Source: Annona cherimola
Taxonomy: Eukaryota; Streptophyta; Magnoliopsida; Magnoliales; Annonaceae
Assembly: GCA_030490835.1 (NCBI GenBank)
Contig: CM059973.1
Location: 51,836,008-51,900,007, forward strand
DNA: 64,000 nt
Direction of reading: 5' to 3'
The position numbers and the translations under genes were made by a program. Of the stretch, positions 1-10,094 are shown in pieces. How positions within the stretch are numbered: position 1 is the first letter of the stretch; every line of letters starts with the position of its first letter. A model generated the notes under the pieces. That model searched no databases. It was not told the DNA's origin and saw only the letters and a list, made by a program, of their open reading frames with translations.

Positions 1-112
1 TTAGGGTTGAGGTTTTACAAATAGGGTTAGGGTTAGGGTTAGGGTTGAAGATTTACAAATAGGGTTAGGGTTAGGGTCGAGGTGAACCCGAGTTTCATGA
101 GCCCGAGTTGCA
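1..112. repeat. short telomere-like degenerate repeat
   Basis: Two copies of a roughly 40-bp unit made of TTAGGG hexamers plus a TTTACAAATAGGG segment lie directly left of the first LTR. The usual plant telomere unit is the heptamer TTTAGGG, so these hexamer runs are either degenerate interstitial sequence or part of a minisatellite cut by the window edge. No gene is visible here. Confidence 0.6.
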
Positions 113-120
113 CCCCTAAT

Positions 121-1736
121 TGTTGGAAACAATGTTCCAAACAAAACAAATTGACCAAAGCATAAGTTTTGATGATTAAACAAAGACTAATTTGAGTATA
201 TAAAGTGTACTAATGAGTTTGCCAAGTGTTTAAGGAAAACAAAGAAGTCAAGTCGATTACCAAGTCGACTTAGACTTCGACTTGGGGTGAAGTCGATACC
301 TAAGTCGACTTCACAAGCGACTTCAAATGGCAAAAGGTGGATAGCATTGAAAATAGAAAACAAGCAAATGAAGTCGCAGGCCAAGTCGACTCCAGGTGCG
401 ACTTAGGAAACCAAGTCGCAGACGAAGTCGACTCCAGCATCGACTTCAGGTATCCAGAGCTGAAAAGTGGAAACGAACATGACGAAGTCGCAGGCGAAGT
501 CGACTCCAGGTGCGACTTGGGCGAAGTCGCAGACGAGGTCGACTCCAACTACGACTTGAGGAGTTCAGACTTGAAGATTGAAGTTTCAAGCTGATTTCAA
601 GAATCCATTTGGACTTTATCAAATCCAAATAGGATGCAAAGTTCATTCTCAAAAAGCAACTGAAGTTTCTTGAAGATCAAACAAGATCTATAAATATGAA
701 GAAACATTTCAGAATGAAAATGATTCAAAGAAAGAAAGCCAAGGATGATAGAAGCAGACTAAATGAAGATCAAAGAGTTTTCAGCAAAACCCGAGCCAAG
801 TCGCAAGTCAAGTCGACTTCAGGTTCGACTTGAGTCGAAGTTTGAAAGCCAAGTCGACCCAAGACTCGGACTTGGAAATCTGAAGAACTGGAGTCGCACA
901 CGAGGTCGACTCCAGGTGCGACTTGGAAGCCAAGTCGCAGGCCAAGTCGACTCCATCTTCGACTTGGGTATAACGTTCGAATTTTCGAACGTTGGAGTTC
1001 ATTTATTGCGCACCAACCACCTCTACAACGTTCAAATCCTTCTCTTTCTATATAAGGACCCTCAAATGAACGTGAATATACACAAGAACATTACAAGACA
1101 CTGCTATATACTCTACAAAGTCCAAAGAGAGAAAAGAAGATCTAGAAAGGAATCCTATTTGCTTTTCTCCATTTCTGAGTGGTCCATATATATTCTAAAG
1201 AAGAAGAGAGTTTCAGGTTGCAAGCTGCTTCATCAAGAATCATCCAAGCTGCTTCTGAATTCTTCCTCGAGCTCAAACTTGTCTACACATCATTGTAAAG
1301 TGTAGATTTCTTTGTTGTTTCATTTACTTGTGATTGAACTTGATCTAGTTTGAGGAACTAGGATCAAGTGTATGCTAAGTAGTGTGTGATTGGAGTGAGA
1401 CTCATCACCTACTTGAGCAGTGTGTTATATGCCCCCTAGAGCTAGAATCTAGAAGAGAGCAGTGGCTCTAATTGTATTGAGAGAATACAATAGTGGAACC
1501 CAAGTCACAAGGAGTGTGAGCTTGGATGAGTGGAGTAGGGAGGTTGCCCGAACCACTATAAAAATCTTGTGTGTTTGATTTATTTATCTGCTCTCTACAT
1601 TATATTGCTTTCCATTTCGATTCTTCATTAAGGGGACTGGATTAATCCGGGGTTAAGTTTCTGTTTAAGTTATAAATTTTTAAATACCCAATTCACCCCT
1701 CCCCTCTTGGGTTTTGCCATTAACTCGGGACCAACA
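121..1736 (+). repeat. 5' LTR of element 1 (1616 bp)
   Basis: It begins TGTTGG and ends CCAACA, a perfect 6-bp terminal inverted repeat with canonical TG..CA ends, two bases before the primer-binding site. The first 1320 bases align without gaps to 15040-16359. I see only three differences, all transitions, near positions 271, 842 and 1190. The LTR is rich in AAGTCGACTCC / GGTGCGACTTGG motifs that can pair with each other. Short open frames inside it are repeat-driven and are not called as genes. Confidence 0.93.
972..1056 (+). promoter_or_regulatory. LTR core promoter: TATA box and upstream palindrome
   Basis: TATATAAG at 1049-1056 is a good TATA box, so transcription would start roughly 30 bases further on. 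About 55 bases upstream, 972-993 is a perfect 10-bp inverted repeat (AACGTTCGAA, TT, TTCGAACGTT). The same arrangement recurs in the 3' LTR. The LTR of element 2 has an imperfect version ahead of ATTATAAATA near 20011. A role as a transcription-factor site is inference. Confidence 0.6.
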
Positions 1737-1738
1737 AG

Positions 1739-1750
1739 TGGTATCAGAGC
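1739..1750 (+). other. primer-binding site, initiator-Met tRNA
   Basis: TGGTATCAGAGC starts two bases after the LTR end and is complementary to the 3' end of plant initiator methionine tRNA, the usual minus-strand primer of copia elements. It fixes the 5' LTR boundary. Confidence 0.93.
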
Positions 1751-1784
1751 GGTTCTTTGAGTTTACCAAAGAGATCTTATTAAT

Positions 1785-3587
1785 ATGGCATCCCAATCTA
1801 CTTCCGTTCCCGCATTTGCTGAAGGCCAATCCTTTACAAGGCCACCGTTGTTTGATGGGAGCAATTTTGGATATTGGAAGCTTCGTATGAAGCAACTCAT
1901 CATGGCTACCGACATGGATTCTTGGATTGCTATCCAAGATGGAGTAACCTTGCCTACCGATGAAAGAGCTTCCAAATGGACCGATGAGGAAGTAAGAATT
2001 CTTAAGAGCAACGCCAAAGCTATGAACTCTTTATTTTGTGCTCTTACTGCTTCTGAATATGATAGAGTATCCTCTTGCTTAACCGCCAAAGAAATATGGG
2101 ATACGCTAACCTCTATCTATGAAGGAACTTCTCAAGTCCAAGGGACGAGAAGAAATATTTTGATTGGAGAACTGGAAAACTTTAGAATGCTAGAAAGAGA
2201 AAATATCTCTGAAATGTTTGCTAGATTCTCTAAAATTACTAATGCTCTAAAAGGTCTCGGAAAGGCTATATCTGAATCTGAGCAGGTCATGAAGATCTTA
2301 AGAGCTCTACCCGAATCATGGACTCCAAAGATCACTGCAATAGAAGAAGCCAAGGACCTTAACACTCTAAAGCTTGAAGACTTAATTAGCTCACTCATGT
2401 CACATGAGCTAATCAAGAGAAGAAATGAAGATCAACACAGGGGCAAAAGAGCAATTGCTTTGAAAGCCGCGCAAGACACAGATGACTCCTCTTCTTCTCA
2501 AAACGACGACGAAATCGCCCTACTCACAAAACGTTTCAGAAAATTTGTGAGGAAAGGCAAAAATTTCAGAAGCTTCAAGGATAGAACTCCCAAAGAGAAG
2601 AAGAAAGAATCAACCAAATGCTACCGATGCGGCGGTTCGGGACATATGCAAGCTCAATGTCCAACTCCCGAAGAAAGCAAAGCAAAAGAACAAAGAAAGG
2701 ATCGAGGGGACAACAAAAGATTTCAAAGATACAAAGGAAGAGGCATGTACGTGAATGACGAGGAATCTACAACGAGTAACTCCTCAACCGATGAAATCGA
2801 AGTAGAGGAATGTGCAAGAATCTGCTGCATGGCACAAATCGAGCAAGAAGAACAAACTACCTCAACAAAATGCACAAGTAATGAAGAGGTAAGTTCCGAA
2901 CTCTCCCATTCTAAATCAAGTTATTCTTCTTTTCAAGAATGCCTCAAATGTACTGAATTAGAAGAACTACAAACTGCATATGATTCATTATATGAAGAAA
3001 TGAAGAAATTAGGAAGCAAGTTTACAATTAAGAAAAGACAATGTGATGCAGTAATAATTGTAAACGGTAAACTTGCAGAGAAATTAGACAAAATGAAAGA
3101 AGAAAATGATTTGCTGAAAAAGGAGAACGAATCATTAAAGGAATCATTAGCTAAGTTCTCTAATCCAGGAGAAAGTGTCAAAATGTTTCTGAATATGACC
3201 TCCCAAACACATAAAAGAGGTCTTGGATATCATACATTTGAGCAGGGAGAAAGTAGTAAATCAAATGTGCAAACACTTGAGAAATATCAAACTAAAATGG
3301 CATCTATATACAAGCCACAAAAGAAAAACTTTAAGTGGACTAGAAGACCAACGACTGAATCATTGCATACTTGGAGGTCTACTCCAAGATTACCTATGGC
3401 TTGTAATTTCTGCAATAAAATGGGTCATAAAACTTACAAATGTAATTTTAAGAAATTATATGACCGTGGTGCAAAATTAGTTTGGGTTCCAAGGAACACA
3501 AGATTTGGACTTTCCAAGTTAGAACAACAAAGATTGATTTACATTACTAACCCAAATGGACCCATAAAATGGGTACCAAGGAGATAA
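1785..3587 (+). CDS. copia gag polyprotein (600 aa)
   Basis: Capsid/nucleocapsid protein of element 1, which packages the element RNA in cytoplasmic virus-like particles. The N-terminal half (from about residue 20, with the WKLRMKQLI segment) resembles the UBN2/DUF4219 retrotransposon gag family. A first CCHC zinc knuckle, CYRCGGSGHMQAQC, lies near residues 279-292. An acidic Ser-rich stretch and a coiled-coil-like Lys/Glu region (about 390-460) follow, then a second knuckle, CNFCNKMGHKTYKC, near 540-553. The frame ends with TAA at 3585-3587. Protease continues in the same frame after 20 codons, so gag and pol are separated by one in-frame stop. Whether that stop is suppressed or is a mutation cannot be told from one copy. 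The start is the first ATG after the PBS. The frame is intact. Confidence 0.92.
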   Translation: MASQSTSVPAFAEGQSFTRPPLFDGSNFGYWKLRMKQLIMATDMDSWIAIQDGVTLPTDERASKWTDEEVRILKSNAKAMNSLFCALTASEYDRVSSCLTAKEIWDTLTSIYEGTSQVQGTRRNILIGELENFRMLERENISEMFARFSKITNALKGLGKAISESEQVMKILRALPESWTPKITAIEEAKDLNTLKLEDLISSLMSHELIKRRNEDQHRGKRAIALKAAQDTDDSSSSQNDDEIALLTKRFRKFVRKGKNFRSFKDRTPKEKKKESTKCYRCGGSGHMQAQCPTPEESKAKEQRKDRGDNKRFQRYKGRGMYVNDEESTTSNSSTDEIEVEECARICCMAQIEQEEQTTSTKCTSNEEVSSELSHSKSSYSSFQECLKCTELEELQTAYDSLYEEMKKLGSKFTIKKRQCDAVIIVNGKLAEKLDKMKEENDLLKKENESLKESLAKFSNPGESVKMFLNMTSQTHKRGLGYHTFEQGESSKSNVQTLEKYQTKMASIYKPQKKNFKWTRRPTTESLHTWRSTPRLPMACNFCNKMGHKTYKCNFKKLYDRGAKLVWVPRNTRFGLSKLEQQRLIYITNPNGPIKWVPRR

Positions 3588-3647
3588 GATTTACTTGCTT
3601 ATTTTTTTCAGATATGTTTTAAGGCAAAGGAAAATAATGAATGGTTC

Positions 3648-6600
3648 ATGGATAACGGTTGCTCAAGGCATATGACCGGTGAAAGAAGATTATTTCATAA
3701 ACTTAAGCCTTGCAACAATGGAATGGTTGCCTTTGGTAATAATGAAAAAGGTAAAATTAAAGGTAAAGGAAATATACGTAGTATTTCAAATGCATGCATG
3801 AAAGATGTTTTGTTTGTTGAAGGACTCAAACACAATTTAATGAGCATTAGCCAATTATGTGATAAAGGATACAAAGTTGTGTTTGAATCATCTATATGTA
3901 ATGTATTTGATGGAGTACATATCATGTTTAGTGGTAAAAGACATGGAAATGTATATTTGGTTTCACTTGATGAATTGAATGGTCAATGTCTAATGGCCAT
4001 TGATAATGATCCATGGGTTTGGCATAAAAGGCTTGGACATATAAACATGGGAAACATAAAGACCCTATGGAAAAAGAGTTTGGTAGAAGGATTACCAAAA
4101 TTAAAATATGACAAGGACAAGATTTGTAAGGCATGTCAATTATCAAAACAACCCAAGGTGCCTTTCTCTACCAAAAAGGAAATTTCCACCACCAAGCCAC
4201 TTGAATTGCTACACATGGATCTATACGGGCCATCCGACATTCTAACCATTGGTGGAAAGAAATATGTATTTGTCATAGTTGATGATTTTTCAAGATTCAC
4301 ATGGATAATTCTCTTAGCTAGTAAAGATGAAGCTTTCTCTATGTTTGCAACTTTTGTAAATTTGGTGCAAAATGAAAAATAAAGTACTATTGTGACCATA
4401 AGAAGCGATCATGGTGGCGAATTCGAAAACAAACGATTCATGGAGTTTTGCAATGAAAAAGGAATTCACCACACATTTTCTGCACCAAGAACTCCACAAC
4501 AAAATGGAGTAGTAGAAAGGAAAAATAGAACTATACAAGAAATGGCTAGAACTATGCTAAATGAGAGCAATCTATCCAAGAAATTTTGGGGTGAAGCTGT
4601 AAGTACAGCTTGTCATGTATTGAACCGTGTCACCATTCGAGCAATCTTGAAAAAGACCCCATACGAACTATGGAAAGGAAGAAAATCAAATATTTCTTAT
4701 TTTCATGCTTTTGGATGTACATGTTATGTTTTGAACAATGGAAAAACTAACTTGGGAAAGTTAGATGCTAAAAGTGATGAGGTTATATTCCTTGGATATT
4801 CATCAAATAGCAAAGCATATAGAGTTTTCAATAAACGAAAACAAGTTGTTGAAGAATCCATACATGTTGTATTTGATGAAATTAACCAAACTCCGAGAAA
4901 GGAGGATGAACTAAGTGATGCAGATGAGACAAAAGACAAAGAACAACCAAAGGAACTCGAGCTCAAGCCAGAAAATCTCATGGAGGAAGAGGTAAGTGAA
5001 GGTAATGATTCTTATAAACCTCCAACTGATTTAAAGTTCAAAAATGTCCATCCAATTGAGCAAGTTATTGGAAATGTATATGAAGGAGTGAAAACTAGAA
5101 GATCAAAACAAAACGTTTATGGTCAATATGCCTTTGTATCTAAAATTGAACCAAATACCATTGAACAAGCTCTCAATGATGAAAATTGGGTTATTGCAAT
5201 GCAAGAAGAGCTAAACCAATTCGAAAGAAACAATGTATGGCATTTAGTTCCTAGACCAAATAATCACACTATCATTGGTACCAAATGGATATTTAGGAAC
5301 AAATTAGATGAAAGCGGACTGGTAATTAGAAACAAAGCCAGATTAGTAGCCAAAGGGTATTCTCAAGAAGAAGGAATCGATTTTGAAGAATCATATGCAC
5401 CCGTGGCTAGATTAGAAGCCATACGTATTCTACTAGCATTCGCTTCTTATATGAATTTCAAATTGTTCCAAATGGATGTAAAAAGCGCATTTTTGAATGG
5501 CTATTTGAATGAAGAAGTATATGTTGAACAACCCCCTGGTTTTGAAGAAATGAATCAATCAAGTATGTTTATAAATTGACCAAAGCGCTATATGGATTAA
5601 AGCAAGCTCCAAGAGCTTGGTATGAAAGGTTGAACAAATTTTTGATTGATCATGAGTTTCTAAGAGGAAAAGTAGATACTACTTTGTTCATCAAATACAA
5701 AAACAAAGATATTTTAATTGTACAGATTTATGTAGATGACATAATTTTCGGTGCTACTAATGAAAATCTTTGTCAAGAATTTTCTAAGATTATGCAGAGC
5801 GAGTTCGAAATGAGCATGATGGGAGAATTAAATTTCTTCCTTGGACTGCAAATTAAGCAACAAAGTGAAGGGATATTCTTGAACCAGTCCAAGTACGTCA
5901 AGGAAATGCTCAAGAAATTTGGATTGCAAAATAGCAAAGGGGCAAACACTCCAATGAGCTCTACAATCAAGATCGACACGGACGAAAACGGTAAAAGTAT
6001 CAATCAAAAGCTTTATAGAAGCATGATAGGATCCTTGTTATATTTAACTGCTTCTAGACCCGATATTCTATTCAGTGTTTGTATGTGCTCTAGATTTCAA
6101 GCATGCCCAAAAGAATCACATCTCCTTGCTGTAAAAAGAATTTTTAAATATTTGATAAAAACTACCAATCTTGGACTGTGGTATCCAAAGGGGTCAACCT
6201 TTGATCTAATCGGCTATTCGGATGCAGATTTTGCCGGATATAAGGTAGATAGAAAAAGTACCAGTGGAACTTGTCAGTTTCTTGGACATATGTTAGTTTC
6301 ATGGTATTCAAGAAAACAAACAAGTGTTGCTCTATCTACTGCAGAAGTCGAATACATAGCCGCCGGTAGTTGTTGTGCCCAATTGCTTTGGATGAAACAA
6401 CAATTGAAAGATTATGGCATTGATTATGTTGATATTCCTATTAGATGTGATAATACAAGTGCAATTTGTCTGACTAAAAATCCTATACTGCATTCAAGAA
6501 CCAAGCATATTGATGTGAGACACCATTTTATTCGTGAACATGTTGAAAATCATGATGTATGCTTAGAATATGTGAAAACTGAGGACCAAATTGCTGATAT

Positions 6601-6673
6601 CTTTACCAAACCATTAGCCAAAGAATCATTTTATAAAATTAGGAATGATATGGGTATGATAGAGCTAAATTAG
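3648..6673 (+). pseudogene. copia pol of element 1, broken by one stop and one frameshift
   Basis: Order: protease with MDNGCSRHMTG (the aspartate is kept, the usual following Ser is Asn), GAG-pre-integrase with WHKRLGH, integrase ([14 protein letters not shown] and [10 protein letters not shown] give the D,D,E triad), RT with [10 protein letters not shown], RNase H ending at a TAG. Two breaks are seen against the homologous frame of element 2. A TAA at 4380-4382 sits where element 2 has a Gln codon (a C-to-T type change). A one-base deletion near 5560-5561 shifts the frame in RT just before the segment [14 protein letters not shown]. The enzyme set therefore cannot be made as one polyprotein. 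This is consistent with mobilisation by relatives. Confidence 0.92.
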
Positions 6674-6704
6674 GGAAAATTAAATAAGAAAATTAAAATT
6701 GAAA

Positions 6705-6870
6705 AATGTCAAGTCGATGAGTCAAGTAGACTCCAAGGGCGTCAAGTCGACTCCACTTCAGAAGCGAAGTCGACTCCGCCAGAGTCGAAGTCGACTCCGC
6801 TCCCAGGCGAAGTCGACTCCGAGGGACCGAAGTCGACTTCGCCTAGGGCAAAGTCGACTCCGCGCGCGAC
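6705..6870 (+). repeat. AAGTCGACTCC repeat array in the pol-env spacer
   Basis: About ten spaced copies of AAGTCGACTCC or close variants lie between the pol stop and the envelope-like ORF, separated by 8-15 bases of GC-rich sequence. The same motif pervades both LTRs of this family. A pyrimidine-rich CT tract (about 6890-7075) follows. No credible gene is seen in 6674-7104; an open frame at 6699-7193 is low-complexity Ser/Leu/Arg. Confidence 0.8.
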
Positions 6871-7104
6871 GTTTCGCATTCGGCCGTCTCTTCCCTCTTT
6901 TTCTTCTCTTCTCCTTCTTTCCTTCCTCATTTCCCTCCGGCCTCTCCATTTTTCCCTCTCCGGCGACTTTGCCTCCCTCCGGTTTTCTCTCTCTCACTCC
7001 CTCAGTTTCTTTTTCTTTCTCTTTCTCTTTCACACTATCTCTCAAACTCTCTCTCTCTCTCTCACTCGCATTCCCTCTCAGATTCCATAAACTCCAAGCT
7101 CCAA

Positions 7105-8520
7105 ATGACACCAAAGAAAGCCGTATCAAAACCATACCCCAAACGGGTTCCCACACAACCACAACCTTCATCTCAACCAAAAGAAGTTCCTAGAAGAACT
7201 AGGACTCCATCAAAAAGAGCTAGAGAGGAACCATCAACTTCGACGGGTAAAAGGGTACGATTCCAAACCACTGCTCAATCATCTGATCAAGCACCCAGGT
7301 CGGAAAGTCAACAACAAACCTCACAGAGCACACAATCCGGGACAAGCAGAAGGGGCACTGCAGCTGGAAAAGCCCAAGTATTGAAGATGCCCACTACCTA
7401 CTTCAAAACCGAGCTTCAACATAGCCGTTTTTACAAAAAGTTCTACGAACGGAAGGTATTCATACCCAAGATTATAGATTTTAATTTCTTGAAAGAATAT
7501 GGATCCGACATAGAAGATCTATTGGATTTTCAAGGATGGACCAATTTGCTAAAGGAAGACGAAAGGGTCTATCCAGATCTTACTCGAATGTTCTATTATC
7601 TATGGGATGAAGAATACTTTGGAACCTTCGTCAAAGGAGTAGAAATGGATCTTAGAATCGGGATAGTTGCAGGTCCGACTGAAGTAATGAGTCATTTAGG
7701 ACACATACTTGGAGTCCCGTATGAGGATGAGCCTATTCCAGAAGACCTCACTTTGGATCAAATGTATAATCAGCTCACCCGGAGCAACAAGTACCATCCG
7801 GGAATCAAATTCCTTCGGTACATGGATCTGTCACCCAGGCTACGAGTGCTCAGACTTCTCATTGCCCACTGCATCTACCCAAAAGGCGGTGGAAGAAACC
7901 AATTAAACCCGCAAGAAGCAGGGATACTATGGAAAGTGGCCAACAGGGTCAAAGTGAGCATACCAAAATTATTTCTTGAAGCCTTGGCTTCTAGAAAGGA
8001 TAACCCACGAGGAGTCCTTCCCTATGGCACATGGATCACAAAGATTCTTGAATTCTTCAAAGTGGATATTGAAGGCGAGCCTTTCGAAGTACTCAAATCC
8101 ACAAATGTCATAAATAAAGCACTAATCCAAAGGATGAAGATCAATCTGCTGGAACTAAGGCATGAAGCTTCCGAAGAAGAGCAAGAAGACAATGCACAAG
8201 CTGAGGGGGAGCAACCTCCCGCGGCACCATCTGCTCAAGAGGAGCCAGCATCTCCCATATCGCACGGATCCTACTCTCCACAAGGGTCCGCTGCACGAGA
8301 ACGGGTGCCTCCAACCTCATCTGAGGAGGTCACTCTAAAAGATTTGAGAGATGAAATCGTTGCCGTCCGTGAAGAAATGGGTCACCAAGAAAACCGGCTG
8401 ACGAGTCTTGTGACCGAAGTGTTGGCGGCAATCAATAATATGCATTCCCGACAAGATCGAATCGATTGGGAATTGCGTACCATCCGATATCATCTCGCCT
8501 CCGGTCATCACAAGAAATGA
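7105..8520 (+). CDS. envelope-like / additional ORF of Sirevirus-type element (471 aa)
   Basis: An intact 471-codon frame lies about 430 bases downstream of pol, in the position where Sireviruses carry their third, envelope-like ORF. Residues 1-95 are basic and Pro/Ser/Thr-rich. Residues about 95-350 form a globular core (for example HSRFYKKFYERKVFIPK and YPDLTRMFYYLWDEEYFGTF) like proteins annotated as putative plant transposon proteins. Residues 350-405 are Glu/Pro-rich, and about 405-450 look like a coiled coil. I see no signal peptide or convincing transmembrane segment, so a true envelope role is not supported. The function is unknown. The start is the first ATG after the CT tract. Confidence 0.8.
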   Translation: MTPKKAVSKPYPKRVPTQPQPSSQPKEVPRRTRTPSKRAREEPSTSTGKRVRFQTTAQSSDQAPRSESQQQTSQSTQSGTSRRGTAAGKAQVLKMPTTYFKTELQHSRFYKKFYERKVFIPKIIDFNFLKEYGSDIEDLLDFQGWTNLLKEDERVYPDLTRMFYYLWDEEYFGTFVKGVEMDLRIGIVAGPTEVMSHLGHILGVPYEDEPIPEDLTLDQMYNQLTRSNKYHPGIKFLRYMDLSPRLRVLRLLIAHCIYPKGGGRNQLNPQEAGILWKVANRVKVSIPKLFLEALASRKDNPRGVLPYGTWITKILEFFKVDIEGEPFEVLKSTNVINKALIQRMKINLLELRHEASEEEQEDNAQAEGEQPPAAPSAQEEPASPISHGSYSPQGSAARERVPPTSSEEVTLKDLRDEIVAVREEMGHQENRLTSLVTEVLAAINNMHSRQDRIDWELRTIRYHLASGHHKK

Positions 8521-8846
8521 CCCATGCCTGAACTTGATCCCTTCGAATCGGGATCAGTTCATCGCGAGCCTTCTCCTGCACCCGTTTCATCCTACTACTC
8601 ATCCGCCCATGTCCGTCCCATCAAACCAACTCAATCTATCTATCTCATTTCCCAATTTCAATTTACCAATGATGAGGTAAATTTTTAACTATGGGACTAC
8701 TACGAGAATATGACTTCTCATCTAATAATAATAATAAAAAAAAAAAAAGAATAGAAGAATTTGCCAAGGACCAAACTACCCTTCTTTCCTCCTCCCCCTG
8801 TTGCCGTTCTTCCCCTTCCCAATTCATGGGCTGCTCTCCTTGTCTC
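8521..8846 (+). other. spacer between envelope-like ORF and captured sequence
   Basis: Noncoding sequence containing an imperfect inverted repeat (GATCCCTTCGAATCGGGATC, about 8535-8555) and an A-rich simple tract near 8730-8748. The left edge of the captured DNA probably lies near 8760-8847. I could not identify Helitron or Mutator ends here by eye. Confidence 0.5.
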
Positions 8847-9346
8847 CCCCACATCAATGATCTCGCTTACATGCCGTCCATGAAGAATGGGCGGTTTGGA
8901 TTTAATTTATTGGTGGGCGAGTTCTTCAGCACAAAGCAGTGTGCAGAGGCAGTGCCCCCTTGATGCATGGGTCTCTGGAGATGATGTGGTCCCTCTATGC
9001 AAAGCAGTGCTTGAAGCATTCCGGGATCTTGGGGCAAGAGGAAACCGGCAGAAGTGCCGAATGATGTGGCTGATAGATGAACTCGGAATAGAAAGATTCA
9101 GATCAGAGGTGGCGAAAAGAATGCCAAGGCAAGAGCTAGAGAGATCATCAAGCGAAGATCCGATACAAAAGGATTGGGAGAGGAGGGGCTACTTGGGCAT
9201 CCATCCTCAAAAAAAAAAAAAAAAAACAAGAGGGCCTAAGCTTTGTGGGACTCCATGTGCCAGTTGGCCACGTCCAAAGTGAAGAGATGATTGAACTGGC
9301 ACGCCTGGCAGATGAGTATGGCAGCGGCGAACGGCGACTTGGACGT
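8847..9346 (+). pseudogene. captured fragment of ferredoxin-nitrite reductase
   Basis: Reading across two small shifts gives HINDLAYMPSMKNGRFGFNLL, LDAWVSGDDVVPLCKAVLEA, RGNRQKCRMMWLIDELG, WERRGYLGIHPQ, then [14 protein letters not shown] and [12 protein letters not shown]. This is the internal part of plant ferredoxin-dependent nitrite reductase (plastid reduction of nitrite to ammonium). It is about 165 codons of a protein of nearly 600. The Cys residues that bind siroheme and the 4Fe-4S cluster are not included. An extra C near 8956-8960 and an expanded A run at 9209-9226 shift the frame. Similarity stops abruptly at about 9346 where antisense CCCH sequence begins. It is intron-free over this stretch. 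A non-functional fragment carried inside the retrotransposon. Confidence 0.85.
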
Positions 9347-9790
9347 GTAGCAAGAGCCTATCTCCATCACCTGGCGGAGCGGCGAACCGTCGTACGAATC
9401 GGCCATGGTCGCAACCCCCCTTGAGCTCTGCTGCTGCTGCGGCGGGAGCACGCATAGCTGTTGCGGGGTGTGCGCAAAGAAGCAAACGCGGCGCCTGCAG
9501 GCCGTCCCGTCCTTGCAGGGCTGCGTCCGGTCGGTGGAGCCAGCATTTGAACACCCCATGAGCGAACTCGCAGCAGTCCCCGCGCTTGCAGCTCCCCTTC
9601 CGGAAGTTCGGGCTCGCCGTGCCGAAGTAGTGGTACTTCCGCGGGCCCCGCCGGCGGGCCTTCTCCTCCGGATGGGCGAACGGGCACTCGGTCCAGTCGT
9701 GCGAGCAGCCGCAGGAACAACGGCGCACCTTGAACTCGTAGATGCGGAACTCGTCGCAGGAATAGCAATCCACTGACGAGTCGCAGTCGT
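9335..9790 (-). pseudogene. captured fragment of plant tandem CCCH zinc-finger protein
   Basis: The minus strand reads [67 protein letters not shown], then in another frame [29 protein letters not shown] and SKSPF. This is the arginine-rich plus tandem CCCH region of plant TZF/C3H proteins, which bind AU-rich RNA in stress granules and P-bodies. A frameshift lies near 9535, and one expected zinc-ligand Cys is Ser (TASPNF). Orientation is opposite to the neighbouring nitrite reductase and kinase pieces. The sequence is intron-free and GC-rich, unlike the AT-rich retrotransposon around it. Confidence 0.85.
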
Positions 9791-10094
9791 GGTTGAGAAC
9801 GACGTCCTCGGACTCATCGGTGTCTTCGAAATCAGTGCACGACGGAAGATAGCAGTGCAGCGGAGAGAGCGAGACGCCCACATAGGGAACAAGCCTTCTC
9901 TGCGTGCCAACAATCGTAAGCTCCCCACCTTTCTGTACGCGATGCCCTTCAGCAGGAGCCTCACCTTCCTAGAGGAGACGTCGCTGGTGAGCAGGCCCAT
10001 GCTGTCGTACGCGGAAGTGAAGGAACGGATGGTGGCGAAGGAGATGGCGGAATGCCTGGGGTCGACGCTGACATACGTGTGGACAGGACCACGA
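9791..10094. other. GC-rich captured sequence, not recognised
   Basis: GC-rich DNA like the flanking captured pieces, open on both strands. The minus strand reads [18 protein letters not shown] and [17 protein letters not shown], which looks protein-like but is not a family I recognise. It is probably another host gene fragment. Confidence 0.4.

Noticed and set aside
1..80. TTAGGG repeats as a chromosome end
   Set aside because: Only short hexamer runs inside a 40-bp repeat. The plant unit is normally TTTAGGG and coding/transposon DNA follows, so this is not a functional telomere.
763..1305. 180-codon open frame in the 5' LTR (and its twin at 15682-16224)
   Set aside because: It lies wholly in LTR sequence, is built from the AAGTCGAC motif, and is identical in both copies because the LTRs are duplicates, not because of coding constraint.
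6699..7193. 164-codon frame between pol and the envelope-like ORF
   Set aside because: Low-complexity Ser/Arg/Leu peptide from the motif array and the CT tract. It overlaps the start of the better-supported ORF at 7105.
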